NCBI RefSeq assembly: GCF_030247195.1
Contig: NC_080671.1
Span: 13,962,843 to 14,026,842, forward strand
Length of the DNA: 64,000 nt
Direction of reading: 5' to 3'
DNA from: Topomyia yanbarensis
Lineage: Eukaryota; Arthropoda; Insecta; Diptera; Culicidae
The position numbers and the translations under genes are program-made. Below, piece after piece: positions 1-11,339 of this stretch (positions are counted from its first letter, which is position 1; each line of letters opens with the position of its first letter). Under the pieces are notes generated by a model. It was given only the letters and a program-made list of their open reading frames with translations. It was not told the DNA's origin and did not search any database.

Positions 1-133
1 CTTGTACGCAGCGCACCTGGGTTCGAGTCCCGATCCTGCACTTGGGGTTAGAAATTTTTCATAGTAGATTTTTCAAACCCGAAGAGGAGAATGACCTTAA
101 GGTTAAAACCTCTATAATCGAAATAAAAAAAAA
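1..133 (+). mobile_element. tRNA-derived SINE, 5' end cut by window edge
   Basis: The sequence holds a pol III B-box-like core (GGTTCGAGTCCC near 19-30), then a non-tRNA body and an A-rich tail ending near 133. Two other copies in the window (14408-14577 on the minus strand and 28434-28608 on the plus strand) share the whole body and supply the missing head with the A box. The tail (AACCTCTATAATCGAAATAAA) is the part expected to be recognised by a partner LINE. It is not a functional tRNA gene because the acceptor stem cannot close. Confidence 0.85.
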
Positions 134-1272
134 CAAGAAAACAAGAGTTAGTTATTAATTCCGTAAAAGGTAGCGAGACGTACGACTCATATACTTTAAT
201 ATATTAGAGAAAGACATTAGATATTAGATATTATGAATATAGGGGCGTATTGTAATCAACAGCTTGAAGCAACATTCTGTTAAAGATTGAATGTCTTTTC
301 AATAGACCGGTATATTTATCGACACGTGCTATTATATTTCAGTTATAATATCCCGGTATTTTTTCCTCGACGCGAATTTTCAAAATTCTCCAGACGATTG
401 GCGGAAATAAATGTCTCTTATATTGACGAGATACGAGATACACAAGAAAAAGAATCTCTTGACTCCGCCAACTTACCCCAAACGCCAACTAACCCCGGAC
501 TGTCCTAATTATATCGCGAGTTTTGCATTTTGGCAATAGGGTGTCTTTGAGAAAGTTCCAGTATAGGTAAAGCCCCGGCTCTTGGCGTTGACATATCAAT
601 GATTATTTGATATCAACTTTGCAGTGTTTTAGTGGGCGACATTTCCCGTCTCGTCTGAAAATTATAGTAAATGATTCTGACAGGAAGCTCTTTTGAAAAT
701 CCGGTTCTACGTTCTCAAAAAACCACTTTGTATTGTCAAAACACCATATACGTTTGGAATTTGACTTTTACTAGACGCAAAAAATACACTTCCTGAGAAC
801 TTCTTTCGCAGATGTTTTGGGCCAAGGTAACCAAGCATGTGTAAAGACACATCAAATTCGTTTGCAATCTGAAACCGGTAGGCAATGTAGCAGTGACTTC
901 AATATTATTCAATTCCAATTTGCTCGGCGTCAATGTGTGCGCGTAGACATAAAATCTAACTTTTATTCATTGTTTTTCGCGGGTAAAGGAGGATAGCTAT
1001 GAAAATTTTGAGTTACAACTGCATCATTTTGTAACCTGATATTGCTGCTGCCCCATGGAAAAGTATAGAATTGGGCATAGTGATTTAACACGCATAATTG
1101 TACAAATGATTTTTGATTTATTTTATTCATTTCTATTAATCCTCTGAGCCCATTTATGACACGTTATACATATTTGGTCATTAATATGCACTTATGACAC
1201 ACGTGATTTACATTTCAATTAAAAACTCTTAATATAGTTAACCGATCTTTGTATAAATCTAAAAATTACTAC
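134..1272. other. No gene seen; AT-rich unique-looking sequence
   Basis: I see no coding frame with family-like content, no clear terminal repeats and no tandem structure. The short open frames here (such as 287-508) have no recognisable motif. Confidence 0.6.
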
Positions 1273-1317
1273 AGAAAGTATAGAATCTTTTATTGTCTTC
1301 TCCGAAATGTTTCTAAC
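1273..1317 (+). repeat. Left copy of perfect 45-bp direct repeat
   Basis: These 45 bases recur without a mismatch at 4042-4086. The pair brackets a 2.7-kb block that ends in a run of A, as a very long target-site duplication would. Confidence 0.85.
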
Positions 1318-4041
1318 CCCTTGGCATGATACTGTACCTTGATGTGGTCCGGGGGCTTTTCCACCAAAGCAGTATTACAGTGATTATATCACAGAAACTT
1401 GGGATACGATTAATTTCTTTTTAGTTAAGCTACATTGTGATCAATTTTAGTACTTAACTTGGCAACCTTTATTATCCACTGCCATGGTCAAATAATATAC
1501 AATGTGGGTTTAGGGCCCAATTCTCTCTGCAGGCACCCTTCTTTTCTTGCTATATTTTCAATTAGATCCATGCTAACACTCACTAACACAAATTGCTTAT
1601 TCTCTCATATACACTAACAATCTCTCATTCCAAACTTACAAACGTGGCCTAAGCGATAACACAAACCTGGTCACAAATACGAACGCCCGCGATCTCGCCA
1701 ATATTCAAACACCCCGATTGATTAGGTGAACGTTTGAACTTAAGAACCTAAGCTCACGCAATCATGAATCGGTCACCTCCGGAAGTCTCCGCCCTTGATC
1801 CTAGCAGCCCAAATTCATGCCTTTAGTTGGACCAATAGAAATAAAACTAGACAAGACGTCCACGCGCGATCATTGAAGAATACGCGAACATGCGAATGGC
1901 CACACGATTATAAAAATAATGTGTCCACGAGAAGTTACATACATACTAGCACACGCGACAAAAACGTCCACATACAAACGCTTGAGTCCTTCGCGATCAT
2001 CCACGCACGAACACACCCACGATCTCATAAAAAGTATAACACCCCGGTGATTAAGTGAATGGTTTAGCACTTATAAATTAACAATCCCGGTCTCGAGAGT
2101 GAACCTCCAAATGCCTGTGTTCACGCGATCATGAATCGGTTTCGTCCGGAATCCCCTATTCTCGGCCCTAGTAGCATAAGTCCAATGCTTTCAGGTGGAC
2201 CAATCAAAAATATAATGCTCATATCCACTAAACTACATAAAATCGAATGTATACACACAAAGTCACATACACGCGACAAACAAATATAAAAATGCTTGAG
2301 CCCTTCGCGACCATCCACGCAACCTATACTCGCACTCTTCCAGACATTATAACATCCCGGTGATAATATGAACGTCTCAGCACTTGTAATCACTCAAACG
2401 CAGTCTCAAGCGTGAACCTACAGTCCCCCGCACTCGCGCATTCATGAATCGTTCACGTCCGGAAGTCTCTATCCTCCATCCCAGAAGTCTAGGTCCACGC
2501 CTTAATTGAATCAAATAACTCCACAGCTCCAGTAGGACAACTCTCAAAAAAAAAAATCGTAATATTATTAATACTCAATAACAATACTAACTCTTCTCTT
2601 TATTTTATTTTTATTTATTTTCGGTCTCATGCGTTTTATTCTTGTGATGACCTTCTCGAGCTCATACATCCAAGAAGAGCAACATTGCTGCCAACAATGA
2701 TTCTTCTCTGCCATCAGACGTCGCCAGGTTTTAGAACAATGGAGATGAGTATGAGAATAATACTTGATGGAATCAGATAAGTAGGAATGATCAACAAACT
2801 GCAAGTAGTATATAACGAATTTCTTATTTTGACGTATAAATTATTATTCGTATTAGAATATTATTTACAGGCTCCACACATATCTCAACATACACAAATA
2901 AACAAATGCTTGACAGGTGACTAGGCCAAATGCATTCACTCGTAGGATCTATCATTTCGATGATCGCCTCGATTCTACGAAACCAGTGCACAAGTAAGCT
3001 GACATAAGCTAGTCTCATTTGGTGAATGCATGTAACCTGGAAACCCCAGACACGACACGACGAGACTGACAGACTGGACTCGACGAGGCCTAGTTCAGAG
3101 TTTTCGGGCATTCTGCAATGCACGGTTAGTGACCTAATAAAAGAAACATTCGGCATGTTATTTTTCCTTTTATTACTATATCTTAAGTTAGGTTCATACT
3201 CATACTCACTAACACAATCAATAGCATATTCTCCAATATACACTCACATCCAAAGCGCACAAACGCCCCTAACTTTCGCGATAACACAAACCTGGTCAAA
3301 AACGCGAATTTACATTACAATTTCAATCAACACACACCTACGCTCGCAATTTCGCCAACATTAAAACACCCCCTTACTTAAGTGAACTTTTCAGCACCTA
3401 TAAATTTACAACCGCGGTCTCAAGCATTAACCCACCACTCGCGCGATCATAGACCAGCTACGTTCGGAATTTTCTACTCTCGACTCATGCCTTCAGTTGG
3501 ACCAATCAAGAATGATGCAATGAATGATGCATATTCACCAAACAACACGTTCCTCTACCATACACTAAAAATTAATTATCATATTCACGGTCCGCGCGCG
3601 ATCGTTCAAGAATACACGTGAATATTCGAATGGCCACACGAATCTAAAATCGAATTTATGCACGCAAAGTTAGAGACACGCTAGCATTCAAATGCTCGAG
3701 CCTTTGGCGATCACACTATTACACAATTAGTAAACGCCCATGTTAACCCAGACAGATATGCACTCCTGGACTCGAACGATAAAAACCACACCTTCCACGC
3801 ATACATCACCCAGGACTGAACATTAGATTCATACACACAAAGCAACAAGTAATAATTGCAGGTATTCGTCTGGCAACCGGGGGAAGTACATCTCAAACGC
3901 AGAACTTACCATTTCAATGATGGCCTTGGATCTGCGTTGCCTGTGTTCAAGGCACCAAAGCTTTGTCCGTCAGGTCAAGGATGTATGAAACCCGCTAGCC
4001 ACCACCCTCGGCCCTAGCTGCCCATAAAGGGATAAAAAAAA
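1318..4041 (+). mobile_element. Poly(A)-ended 2.7-kb block between 45-bp direct repeats
   Basis: The block runs from just after the left 45-bp repeat to a short poly(A) run (ATAAAAAAAAA near 4033-4041) just before the right copy. The tail and flanking duplication are the marks of target-primed reverse transcription, so this is probably a non-LTR retroposon or a retrocopy of a long RNA, inserted in the plus direction. No reverse transcriptase, endonuclease or gag frame is visible. The interior is instead made of diverged repeats. The family is not recognised. A 45-bp duplication is long for most LINEs, so a segmental duplication with secondary A-tract growth is the alternative. Confidence 0.5.
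1571..3720 (+). repeat. Degenerate internal repeats inside the 2.7-kb block
   Basis: A module reading roughly 'cgc-atcatgaatcg..acgtccggaa' followed by a 'cctttagttggaccaat'-like stretch occurs near 1757, 2125, 2441 and 3442. A second module ('actcactaacacaa ... cgataacacaaacctggtca') occurs near 1571-1680 and 3200-3300. A third ('atcatttcgatgatcgcctcg'-like) occurs near 2950 and 3910. Copies have drifted by roughly a fifth to a third of positions by eye. The module order is partly conserved, so the block probably grew by duplication of a unit of about 0.3-0.4 kb. Confidence 0.6.
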
Positions 4042-4086
4042 AGAAAGTATAGAATCTTTTATTGTCTTCTCCGAAATGTTTCTAAC
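4042..4086 (+). repeat. Right copy of perfect 45-bp direct repeat
   Basis: Identical to 1273-1317; it follows the poly(A) run of the 2.7-kb block. Confidence 0.85.
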
Positions 4087-7000
4087 ATTTATAAATTGCA
4101 AGACATCTAATTCTAAACTCGCAAAGTGCTAAATGGTGTTTGTGATAAGATAGCACACCAGCGATGATATTTTCATGTTCCTTTCTAATAAAATTTGGAT
4201 GTTTTTATAGAGAAAAGACATCTCAAAAGCCGAAACGTCGGACTATAAGTAGCCCTTGTTTCGATTGATAGAACTCAGACAGTTGATTTCATATTTTGAA
4301 TCCCAATCGTAATCTACATAATTCATGCATAACATTTTGAATTCACAAATTATTCACGAGCAAATAACATAACTACGTGGATTTTGCGAATGAAGAAAAC
4401 CAGATCAAGAACAAGATGTAAAGAATCATAAATCAGTTCACGTCGCATTATCGAACCGCAAACAATGTTCCTAAATCTATGGATAAAATCACGAATCAAC
4501 ATTTGATTTATTAATTATATTCATTGTGTTAACGGGTGGAAAACGAATTGGTAATAAGATATCGTAACAAGTCTCGTTACAAAGTGACTGTTTGATGGAA
4601 GACAAATTGGACTCAGCTACAAATATATATGATTTTTGTTCACGATCCGGTATTCGTAACGTAAAAACGTGATAGTTCCAGAATTAATGACAAGTTTGTT
4701 AACAGATTTGTGTACAATTTTTTTCCGTGTGTGTGTGCGCGCTAAATAATAGTATTCGACATGGTACTCTTTTATCACGGAAATTCTAAGAAGGTGATAA
4801 ATGTACAGAAATAAATATTTTCATTGGCCTGATCTTACGATGATCCCATCTCTTTTCATCTAACATCTGCGAATTTTTGCAGTTAACCTTTCGGTAGTCG
4901 CGCTAGTTCCCTGAGTGCACTACGATCCGGAACTCTAACGTCATTGAGCATATATGAAGTACAACGAGGGCATTCAGCTGAATTAATTTGTCACGCATAA
5001 GTTCGTTCATATACAAACAATCCATTTGTTTTGAATTACCTAGCTGATTCCGTACACACTTTTCCTCCGTGTAGTGAAATGGATAATTTGAAGACGGATG
5101 TATTACACATTCGAAGCAATCTTCAGGTGATGAATGTATCTCTTGTTAAAGGTACGGTATCGAATCCAATCCATTCCACTTACCACACGTATTGCGCAAA
5201 ACAATCAGTTAATTGCGCCTGGCAAGTACCTTCCATCTGTTTCGTTACACACGAATCTAGCGTAACAGTGAAATGCTATCCAATCAAACTGTAGCTCAAT
5301 TCAGGTGGTGCCTTATTGCATGAGTTCAATTGTGAAATGATGGCTGGATTATGTAATCCCAATCGGTAGTCCATCGAACTAGGTGACCGAAGCTTTCCTT
5401 GTCATTTAATTTCTCTATCGATGAATTTACAATTATGACGACATCTGGTGGAATCCGATTTCTCGAAATCGACAAAACTAATCGAATCGAAGCAGAAATA
5501 CCATAAAGATCGCAGCTATGCAAAGTACCCTCGAGAAAGAGAAATCGGCGGTTAGGAAATCTCTATTACCACTACCGTTAAGATGACACAACTCGGCGGT
5601 CCCCGAACTCCGCTCGAATGGTTGCTCAACGTCAACATCCACTGCCCATTTTCAAAACAAATCTCGCGATCTCTGATCGCCGTTTTATACAGTCCGGTTG
5701 GAAAGGCGCGACGTGACCGGGGGCGATGCAGGTACCACGTGTTGTTCCTCAATGACCGCTTCCATCCACCAAAATGAGCTACGGCGGGAAGCGGGGATTT
5801 CTTTTCTCATAAGACCCGCTCTCTAGTTCACAAGTTCAGACCGAGATGCGGCTGCCGCTGCTAAAGTGCCATCATCGCCGGCAGGGGTTCGAAGTGGATA
5901 GTTTTTTTGCTCTTCTGTTCCGTATAACTGTGGCTCCTCGGCTGGCTGCTGGCTCTGGCGGTTGATGTGACGAGAGAGGATGACGGTTTCCTCTTGTAGC
6001 GAAGTCCACCCGAAAAGCGACCCAAGAGTTCGCGTTATCGCTTCCGCGCGGTCGTGATCATCTATCATGATTGCAATAATTTTCCGTCCGTTGGTTTTCT
6101 TGCTGTCTTCGCGCGAGTCTGTTCTATCATCGCAGGGATACCGCTTCTCGTTGTTGCCAGCTGCTGGCACAGGGATGTTTCATGTTTGATGCTGACGGTT
6201 GGAGTTCTGGGCTCAACGAGGTTGATGATGACGATGTTGATAGCCCGCAGAACAAACACACAGTACATTTGTGGATTACTTCTGTCGGTTCCTGTTTTAA
6301 ATTAATGATCATGAAGTGTAAAATTGATAACAACTATACATTAGGACCGTTGGGGTATAATATTTAGACAGAAAAAAATATGAGGAAGATTAAGTAAATG
6401 GTCTGTGCGAGTGGTAAGTCTGTGTTTGTGTTTTCCTCTCTAAGTAGTAAAAAATATAATTTATCATTGAATCCGTGGAGTATAAATCAATACAACGAAA
6501 CGGGGTCTTTGTTGACAGTTTTCATTCCAAAGTTTGAGTTATCTTTCCTGGTTGTGGTTCGAATCGATGACGATTGGTTTATGAGACCATTTTCTAACCT
6601 CGATACTGTAGAGCCAGTTGTTAGTTCTTGTTTATATGTTTCTAATGTCATAAACATATTTAATCTAAGCAGTTTTTTTTCTCATCTCTTTCTAGGTGTA
6701 CGTTATCTTTGAAAAATAATCTTCTGTCAAAGTCGAAACCAGGTTTGTAAACTGTAAAATATACCATTTCACCCGTTCTTACTAATGAATACGTCCTTGA
6801 TGCTAGACTTATGAACATTGATAAACTGCGATATTAGCTGATGTAACATATCCGGTTCATCGGCGAGCCGGATATCGATCGCTTCGTTTATAGCTTTGCC
6901 TATTGCATTGAACTGTCTTATGTTTTTTATGTGGTCCTGTGTCTGTCTCTTTATAATGGGTTTTAGGTTAATAACTCCGATCCTATCGCACTAATTACGT

Positions 7001-7672
7001 AACATATAACAGTAGGCCTGTGATTCCTCATTTATCTAAACAAAACTTATCGGGTGGAAGCTATAAGTCGAAATGTAATCACATGGGCAAGTAATTACCA
7101 CCGCAAAGATCCCATTAACCTGTGCTCACCGGTGAGGACCAGTAATTAATCTTTTTATGGGAAACTCGGCCGATAAAAGTGAATATCTTCAGCTTTATTA
7201 TGATATTTAATGTTTCCCGCTCGAAAAATGAAAGCCTTCTCACGTGGAAGCAACGAAAAAAATAAACGTTTAGTGCAGTCCAGCATGTGATGATGGCCGG
7301 TTGATTATGCAATGCGACCACCGGTCCCTTGTGCTTATCGAGATGCCCGCGTTTTCCATCATCATCATCATCGCGGCTTTTGTTGTGCCCCTGCTCTGTA
7401 ATCTTTTCGTTGCCAATTATTTCTACCCGTTCGGATCAGCAGTGGTCATTAAGATATTTTCCATGAAGATTTTCGCGTGACGTTGTTGAAAATAGTTTCC
7501 AACAGTTTTACATGATACAGAGAAAAAAAAATGGGTTGTTCAAAATAAGAAAAAATAAACAAATAAATTCAGTGCATTAATTAAACAAACGATTGATAAC
7601 TATTTGCAATTTGAAGAATATGTGAGGGTGCTAGCATCATCAGTCGTACTATTATGCTACGAGCATGTCAGA
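4087..7672. other. No supported gene; unclassified sequence
   Basis: Mostly AT-rich, with a more GC-rich patch at about 5550-6250 where several short open frames overlap on both strands. None shows a recognisable domain or splice-site arrangement, so none is called as a gene. A short (CAT)n run lies near 7357-7371. No terminal inverted repeats or tails were found. Confidence 0.5.
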
Positions 7673-7815
7673 TAGGGTTCCTAGTACTAGATTACATTTT
7701 ATTTATTTGAAGTCGTACCTTTAACCTATTGTCATTCGGGACCAAGGTTCCTAGTACTGACCGTTTTTGCCGCGAACAAGTGTCTCAGTACTGAAGCCCT
7801 CAGTACCGATAGAAT
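7673..7815. mobile_element. Decayed end of the same hAT-type family as 8514-9419
   Basis: The stretch around 7745-7815 (AAGGTTCCTAGTACTGACC ... CAGTACTGAAGCCCTCAGTA) matches the reverse complement of the right end of the 8514-9419 element, including the order of its GTACYG sub-repeats. A second TAGGGTTCCTAGTACT-like string starts near 7673. It is a diverged partial copy lying just outside the CR1 ORF1 remnant. Confidence 0.6.
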
Positions 7816-7964
7816 ACTAATTATTGAATACCTTTTTCTCAAAAAGGTGAGAAACACTCCTAAGCTAAATTAAATTTTCAAGATCATGATTTTATTGATC
7901 TACTGTACATGCATACTGTACATGCATTACATACCTCCCAAATAACTATTCCGCTGCTTCTATC

Positions 7965-8505
7965 GTGGACACTAAAAAATTGTGCGAGGCAGTAGATGAC
8001 CTGAACGCAGTCGTGTCTAATCTCTCCAACCGCATTGCGACACATTTTCCGGCTATTTCTGGTTCGGTAGCTCAAAGGGCGACTTCCGACTACCCACTCC
8101 ATAAAGAAATCGCGAGAATTACGCTAAAATTCGCGCCACTGCAGCCGCTCTCTGTGGTACTCGAGAAATTGAGCGGGAAATCAGAACAGTTGCTGATGAA
8201 CGGGAACAGTTCTGGGTCTACCTCAGCCGCCTCGATCCGAGCCATACAGTGGATGATATCGTCGCCATGACATAAGAATGCCTGGGAATAAGCAATACAC
8301 CCAAAGGATGCTGATCTGACAAAGCTCAATTTTGTTTCCTTCCGAGTCGAGCTTCCGATAGAACTGAAGGACGTGGCACTCAGAGCGTCTACTTGGCCAA
8401 CTGGAGTGTTGGTTCGCGAATTCAACTTCGACCAGCGAAGACAGGATAGATTTCGTCAATAGGCTACATCGGACTCCGGGATGCACCACCGCTTATACTA
8501 TGGAA
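7965..8505 (+). pseudogene. CR1 ORF1 remnant (N-terminal part)
   Basis: The frame starting at 7965 reads as a helical, coiled-coil-like segment (KLCEAVDDLNAVVSNLSNRI) typical of the start of CR1 ORF1. The frame shifts and continues near 8320-8440 with KLNFVSFRVELPIELKD and WPTGVLVREFNFDQRR, which resembles the C-terminal part of CR1-group ORF1 proteins. At least one frameshift and one stop break it. ORF1 of this clade is an RNA-binding chaperone. The distal part continues beyond the hAT insertion and is not coding. Confidence 0.6.
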
Positions 8506-8513
8506 GCCATCAA

Positions 8514-9419
8514 TAGGGTTTTGGTACCGGTAATACCGGTACCGAAAAACCCGGGAATACCGATCCATTTTTGGTACCGTAATACCGGTACTGAACAAAA
8601 GCCAGTACCGGTATTTTCGGTACTATACAATTTTTTATGACAAATATCGGTCTGCCAGATAACGTTTAATTATATTAATTTGCCTTCTAGATAAATCGTT
8701 GAGATGACACCTTTGTGTGGGAATGAGGTCATCATAATAATTCTAGAAGTTAAAGTTTTATTAGCGACATTCTGATTGGTTTGCTCTTAAACCTTTATCT
8801 ATAAAAGAACGAACAGCGATTTAGTAGCTAACAGTTTTAGACTTGGTGAACCGCTTCAAATGGGGCGATTTGTAATTATTGGTGATCGGAAAATTCAGCA
8901 AAACTCCATAGTTTACAGGAAAGCAAGGAGCCTATGCATTAGAGAATAGTAGGCAAAGACATAAAGGTCGAAACCAATTTTCAGAAAAGCAAGAAAGGAA
9001 ATGCGATTGACCTGCTCGGGTTTATTGCCATTCTCGCTTTGATTCACTGTTGTTGATAGGGTTTCATACATTTACCATCTGTTCAAGTCGACGAAAGTCG
9101 CACCACTTAGCAGTAATTGATTTCAAAGTGGTCTAGATTTCGAAATAAAAGAAGGTGCCCTATACAAAAAATATCCTCTGTGAAATGAGTCTTGCCATTC
9201 CGAAACAATTAAAAACAATAAACATGTTTTTTTGATCAGCACAAATCAATCATCTGAGAATAAGATCATCAGTTTGAGCATTCAATTTCAGTTTGAAGCT
9301 TTTTTCGAATTTTTTAAAAAAATATTCGAGTATCGGTACTTTACCGGTACTACCGGTACTGAGGGCTTCAGTACCGTAGTACCGGTTCTCGCCAAAAAGG
9401 GTCGGTACTGCGAACCCTA
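8514..9419. mobile_element. hAT-type non-autonomous element (906 bp) with 8-bp TSD
   Basis: The ends are TAGGGTT and AACCCTA, and the flanks carry a perfect 8-bp duplication GCCATCAA at 8506-8513 and 9420-9427. An 8-bp TSD and (C/T)AGGGTT ends fit the hAT superfamily. Both sub-terminal regions are dense in GGTACCGGTA and CCGGTACT motifs (8520-8630 and 9337-9412), which may be transposase-binding sites. No transposase frame is present in the interior, so it is non-autonomous. It landed in the CR1 ORF1 region. Confidence 0.88.
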
Positions 9420-9524
9420 GCCATCAATCCCCCCGCCACAGTTCAGCTACCGCAGCCAGCGTTCACCAGTCGTTCCGGTCCTGAGTGCGGGAGTGGAAAA
9501 AGGGGTCTTCCAAGCTTCATACTG

Positions 9525-10861
9525 TACATATTGGTTTACTATTCAAGGTGGGTCCGGAGAAACTGACGGAATGCATGCACCGAATAATCGAAAGAATCTG
9601 GGACATGGAACAGCTACCGGAGGAGTGGAAGGAAGGGGTCATCACCCCGATATACAAGAAAGGCGACAAATTGGACTGTGAAAACTACAGAGCGATCACA
9701 GTGACAAATGCCGCTTACAAAGTGCTATCCCAGATTCTGTTTCGGCGCCTATCACCGCTGGTAAATGGATTTATCGGGAGTTATCAGGCCGGTTTCATCA
9801 ACGGCGAATACCAGTTCCCGACACATCACCTCTTCATGGACTTTAAAGCCGCATATGACACGGTGGACCGTGTGGAGCTATGGATAATGATGGACGAGAT
9901 CGATTTCCCTGGGAAGCTGACAAGACTGATTAAGGCTACGATGGATGGTGCAAGGTGTTGTGTCAATCTTTCGGGCGGCCTCTCGGGTCCGTTTGAAACA
10001 CGCAGGGGACTAAGACAAGGCGATGGGTTGTCCTGCCTGCTGTTCAATATAGCGCTGGAAGGTGTAATGCCAAGAGTGGTGTTCAACATGCGGGGCACGA
10101 TTTTCACGAGGTCCGGACAGTTCGTGTGCTTCGCTGACGACGTGGACATAATCTGTAGAAAGAAGGAGACGGTAGCAGATCTATATACCCGACTGAAGCA
10201 CGAAGCACCACGAGTAGGACTGAAGATAAATGTATCTAAGACGAAGTACATGCTGGCTGGCGGAACCGATCGCGATAGGGAACGCTTGGGCAGTAGTATT
10301 GCGATCGACAGAGACGAGTTCGAGGTGGTTGACGAGTTCATCTATCTAGGCTTATTGGTGACTGCGGACAATAACACCAGCCGGGAGATAAGAAGGCGTA
10401 TTATCTCTGGAAGTCGTGCTTACTATGAGCTCCACAAAACTTTGAGATCCAGGAAGCTTCATCATCGCAGGAAATGCGTCATGTACAACACACTGATTAG
10501 ACCGGTGGTTCTCTACGGGCACGAAACGTGGACAATACTCGAGGAGGATCTGCAAGCCCTCGAAGTCTTCGAAAGAAGGGTGCTGAGAACGATCTTTTGT
10601 GGTGTGCAGGAGGATGGCGTGTGGAGGAGAAGGATGAACCACGAATTTACGCGACTCTATGGTGAGCCAAGTATCCGGAAAGTAGCTCAAGCTGGAAGGG
10701 TACTGTGGGCGGGACATGTTGTAAGGATGCTGGACAACAACCCCACCAAGTTGGTTTTCACCTCCAACCCGGCAGGTACAAGACGGAGAGGAGCGCAGCG
10801 TTCCGGGTGGCTGGACCAAGTGGAGCAGAACCTGGCGAGTATCGGGCACCTGAGAGGTTGA
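9525..10861 (+). pseudogene. RTE-clade reverse transcriptase, C-terminal part, open frame
   Basis: An open frame runs to the stop at 10861. The upstream ATG at 9485 belongs to the flanking CR1 sequence, so the first ~13 codons of the open frame are not RTE. RT blocks in order are YRAITVTNAAYKVLSQIL, DFKAAYDTVDR (first catalytic Asp), RRGLRQGDGLSCLLFN, CFADDVDII (catalytic FADD), and YLGLLVTADN. The C-terminal part contains VLYGHETWT and RRVLRTIFCGVQ blocks, typical of the JAM1-like RTE group. Between the AGFINGE and YQFPTHHLF strings roughly 20 residues usual for the family seem to be missing, in frame. Lacking the endonuclease and part of the fingers it cannot be functional, although it contains no internal stop. 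Confidence 0.85.
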
Positions 10862-10952
10862 AGACAAGCAGCAACTGACCGAGTGACGTGGCGGAATATT
10901 GTGGAACAGATTAAATCATGATAATATGACGTATAATCAGGAGATATAATAT
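9525..10952 (+). mobile_element. RTE-clade LINE fragment (JAM1-like), 5'-truncated
   Basis: A perfect 13-bp duplication (AAGCTTCATACTG) lies at 9512-9524 and 10953-10965, so the insertion is exactly 1428 bp. It is 5'-truncated: it begins within the reverse transcriptase. It ends shortly after the ORF in an ATAATATGACGTATAAT-type AT-rich tail, as RTE elements do. It lies inside the linker of the CR1 element, so it is younger than that element. Confidence 0.88.
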
Positions 10953-11339
10953 AAGCTTCATACTGCGACAAGTATCCATTTATTTCTAAACCTTGTAGCA
11001 CTGGAATTTTCTTCGCTTCCAGCTCACCGTCAAAGTTTCTGTCGGTATCAGACGCCGCCTTTCATGCCAGCGACCCGCAGCCGTTCAGGACTGGTACCTA
11101 GCCCAACTACATCGAGTACAACCATCGGTTTCCCGTTTTCCCCGTCACCGGAACGCACACTTGCCACCAGCCGTGAGGAAGCCCTTAGCCCCCCATCACA
11201 GTCGAGCCCCTCCAGCCAGCGACCAACAGCCGTCCCGGTCCTGTGGTGGAGTTGGGAGGAGGGGTCTTCCGCAAACCTACAACAGGCAAGTATGAAGCAT
11301 CTGTGAGCTCTTTTTTTTCTCAAGACTCTTAGATTTCCA

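Noticed and set aside
1795..2393. Small open frames within the repeat block
   Set aside because: The same modules in other copies carry stops and shifts; they are non-coding repeats.
5823..6333. Overlapping open frames on both strands as a host gene
   Set aside because: No family-like motif, no splice-site support, and both strands are equally open, as expected for a locally GC-rich stretch.
9826..10867. Two 171-codon minus-strand frames
   Set aside because: They are antisense shadows of the RTE reverse transcriptase.
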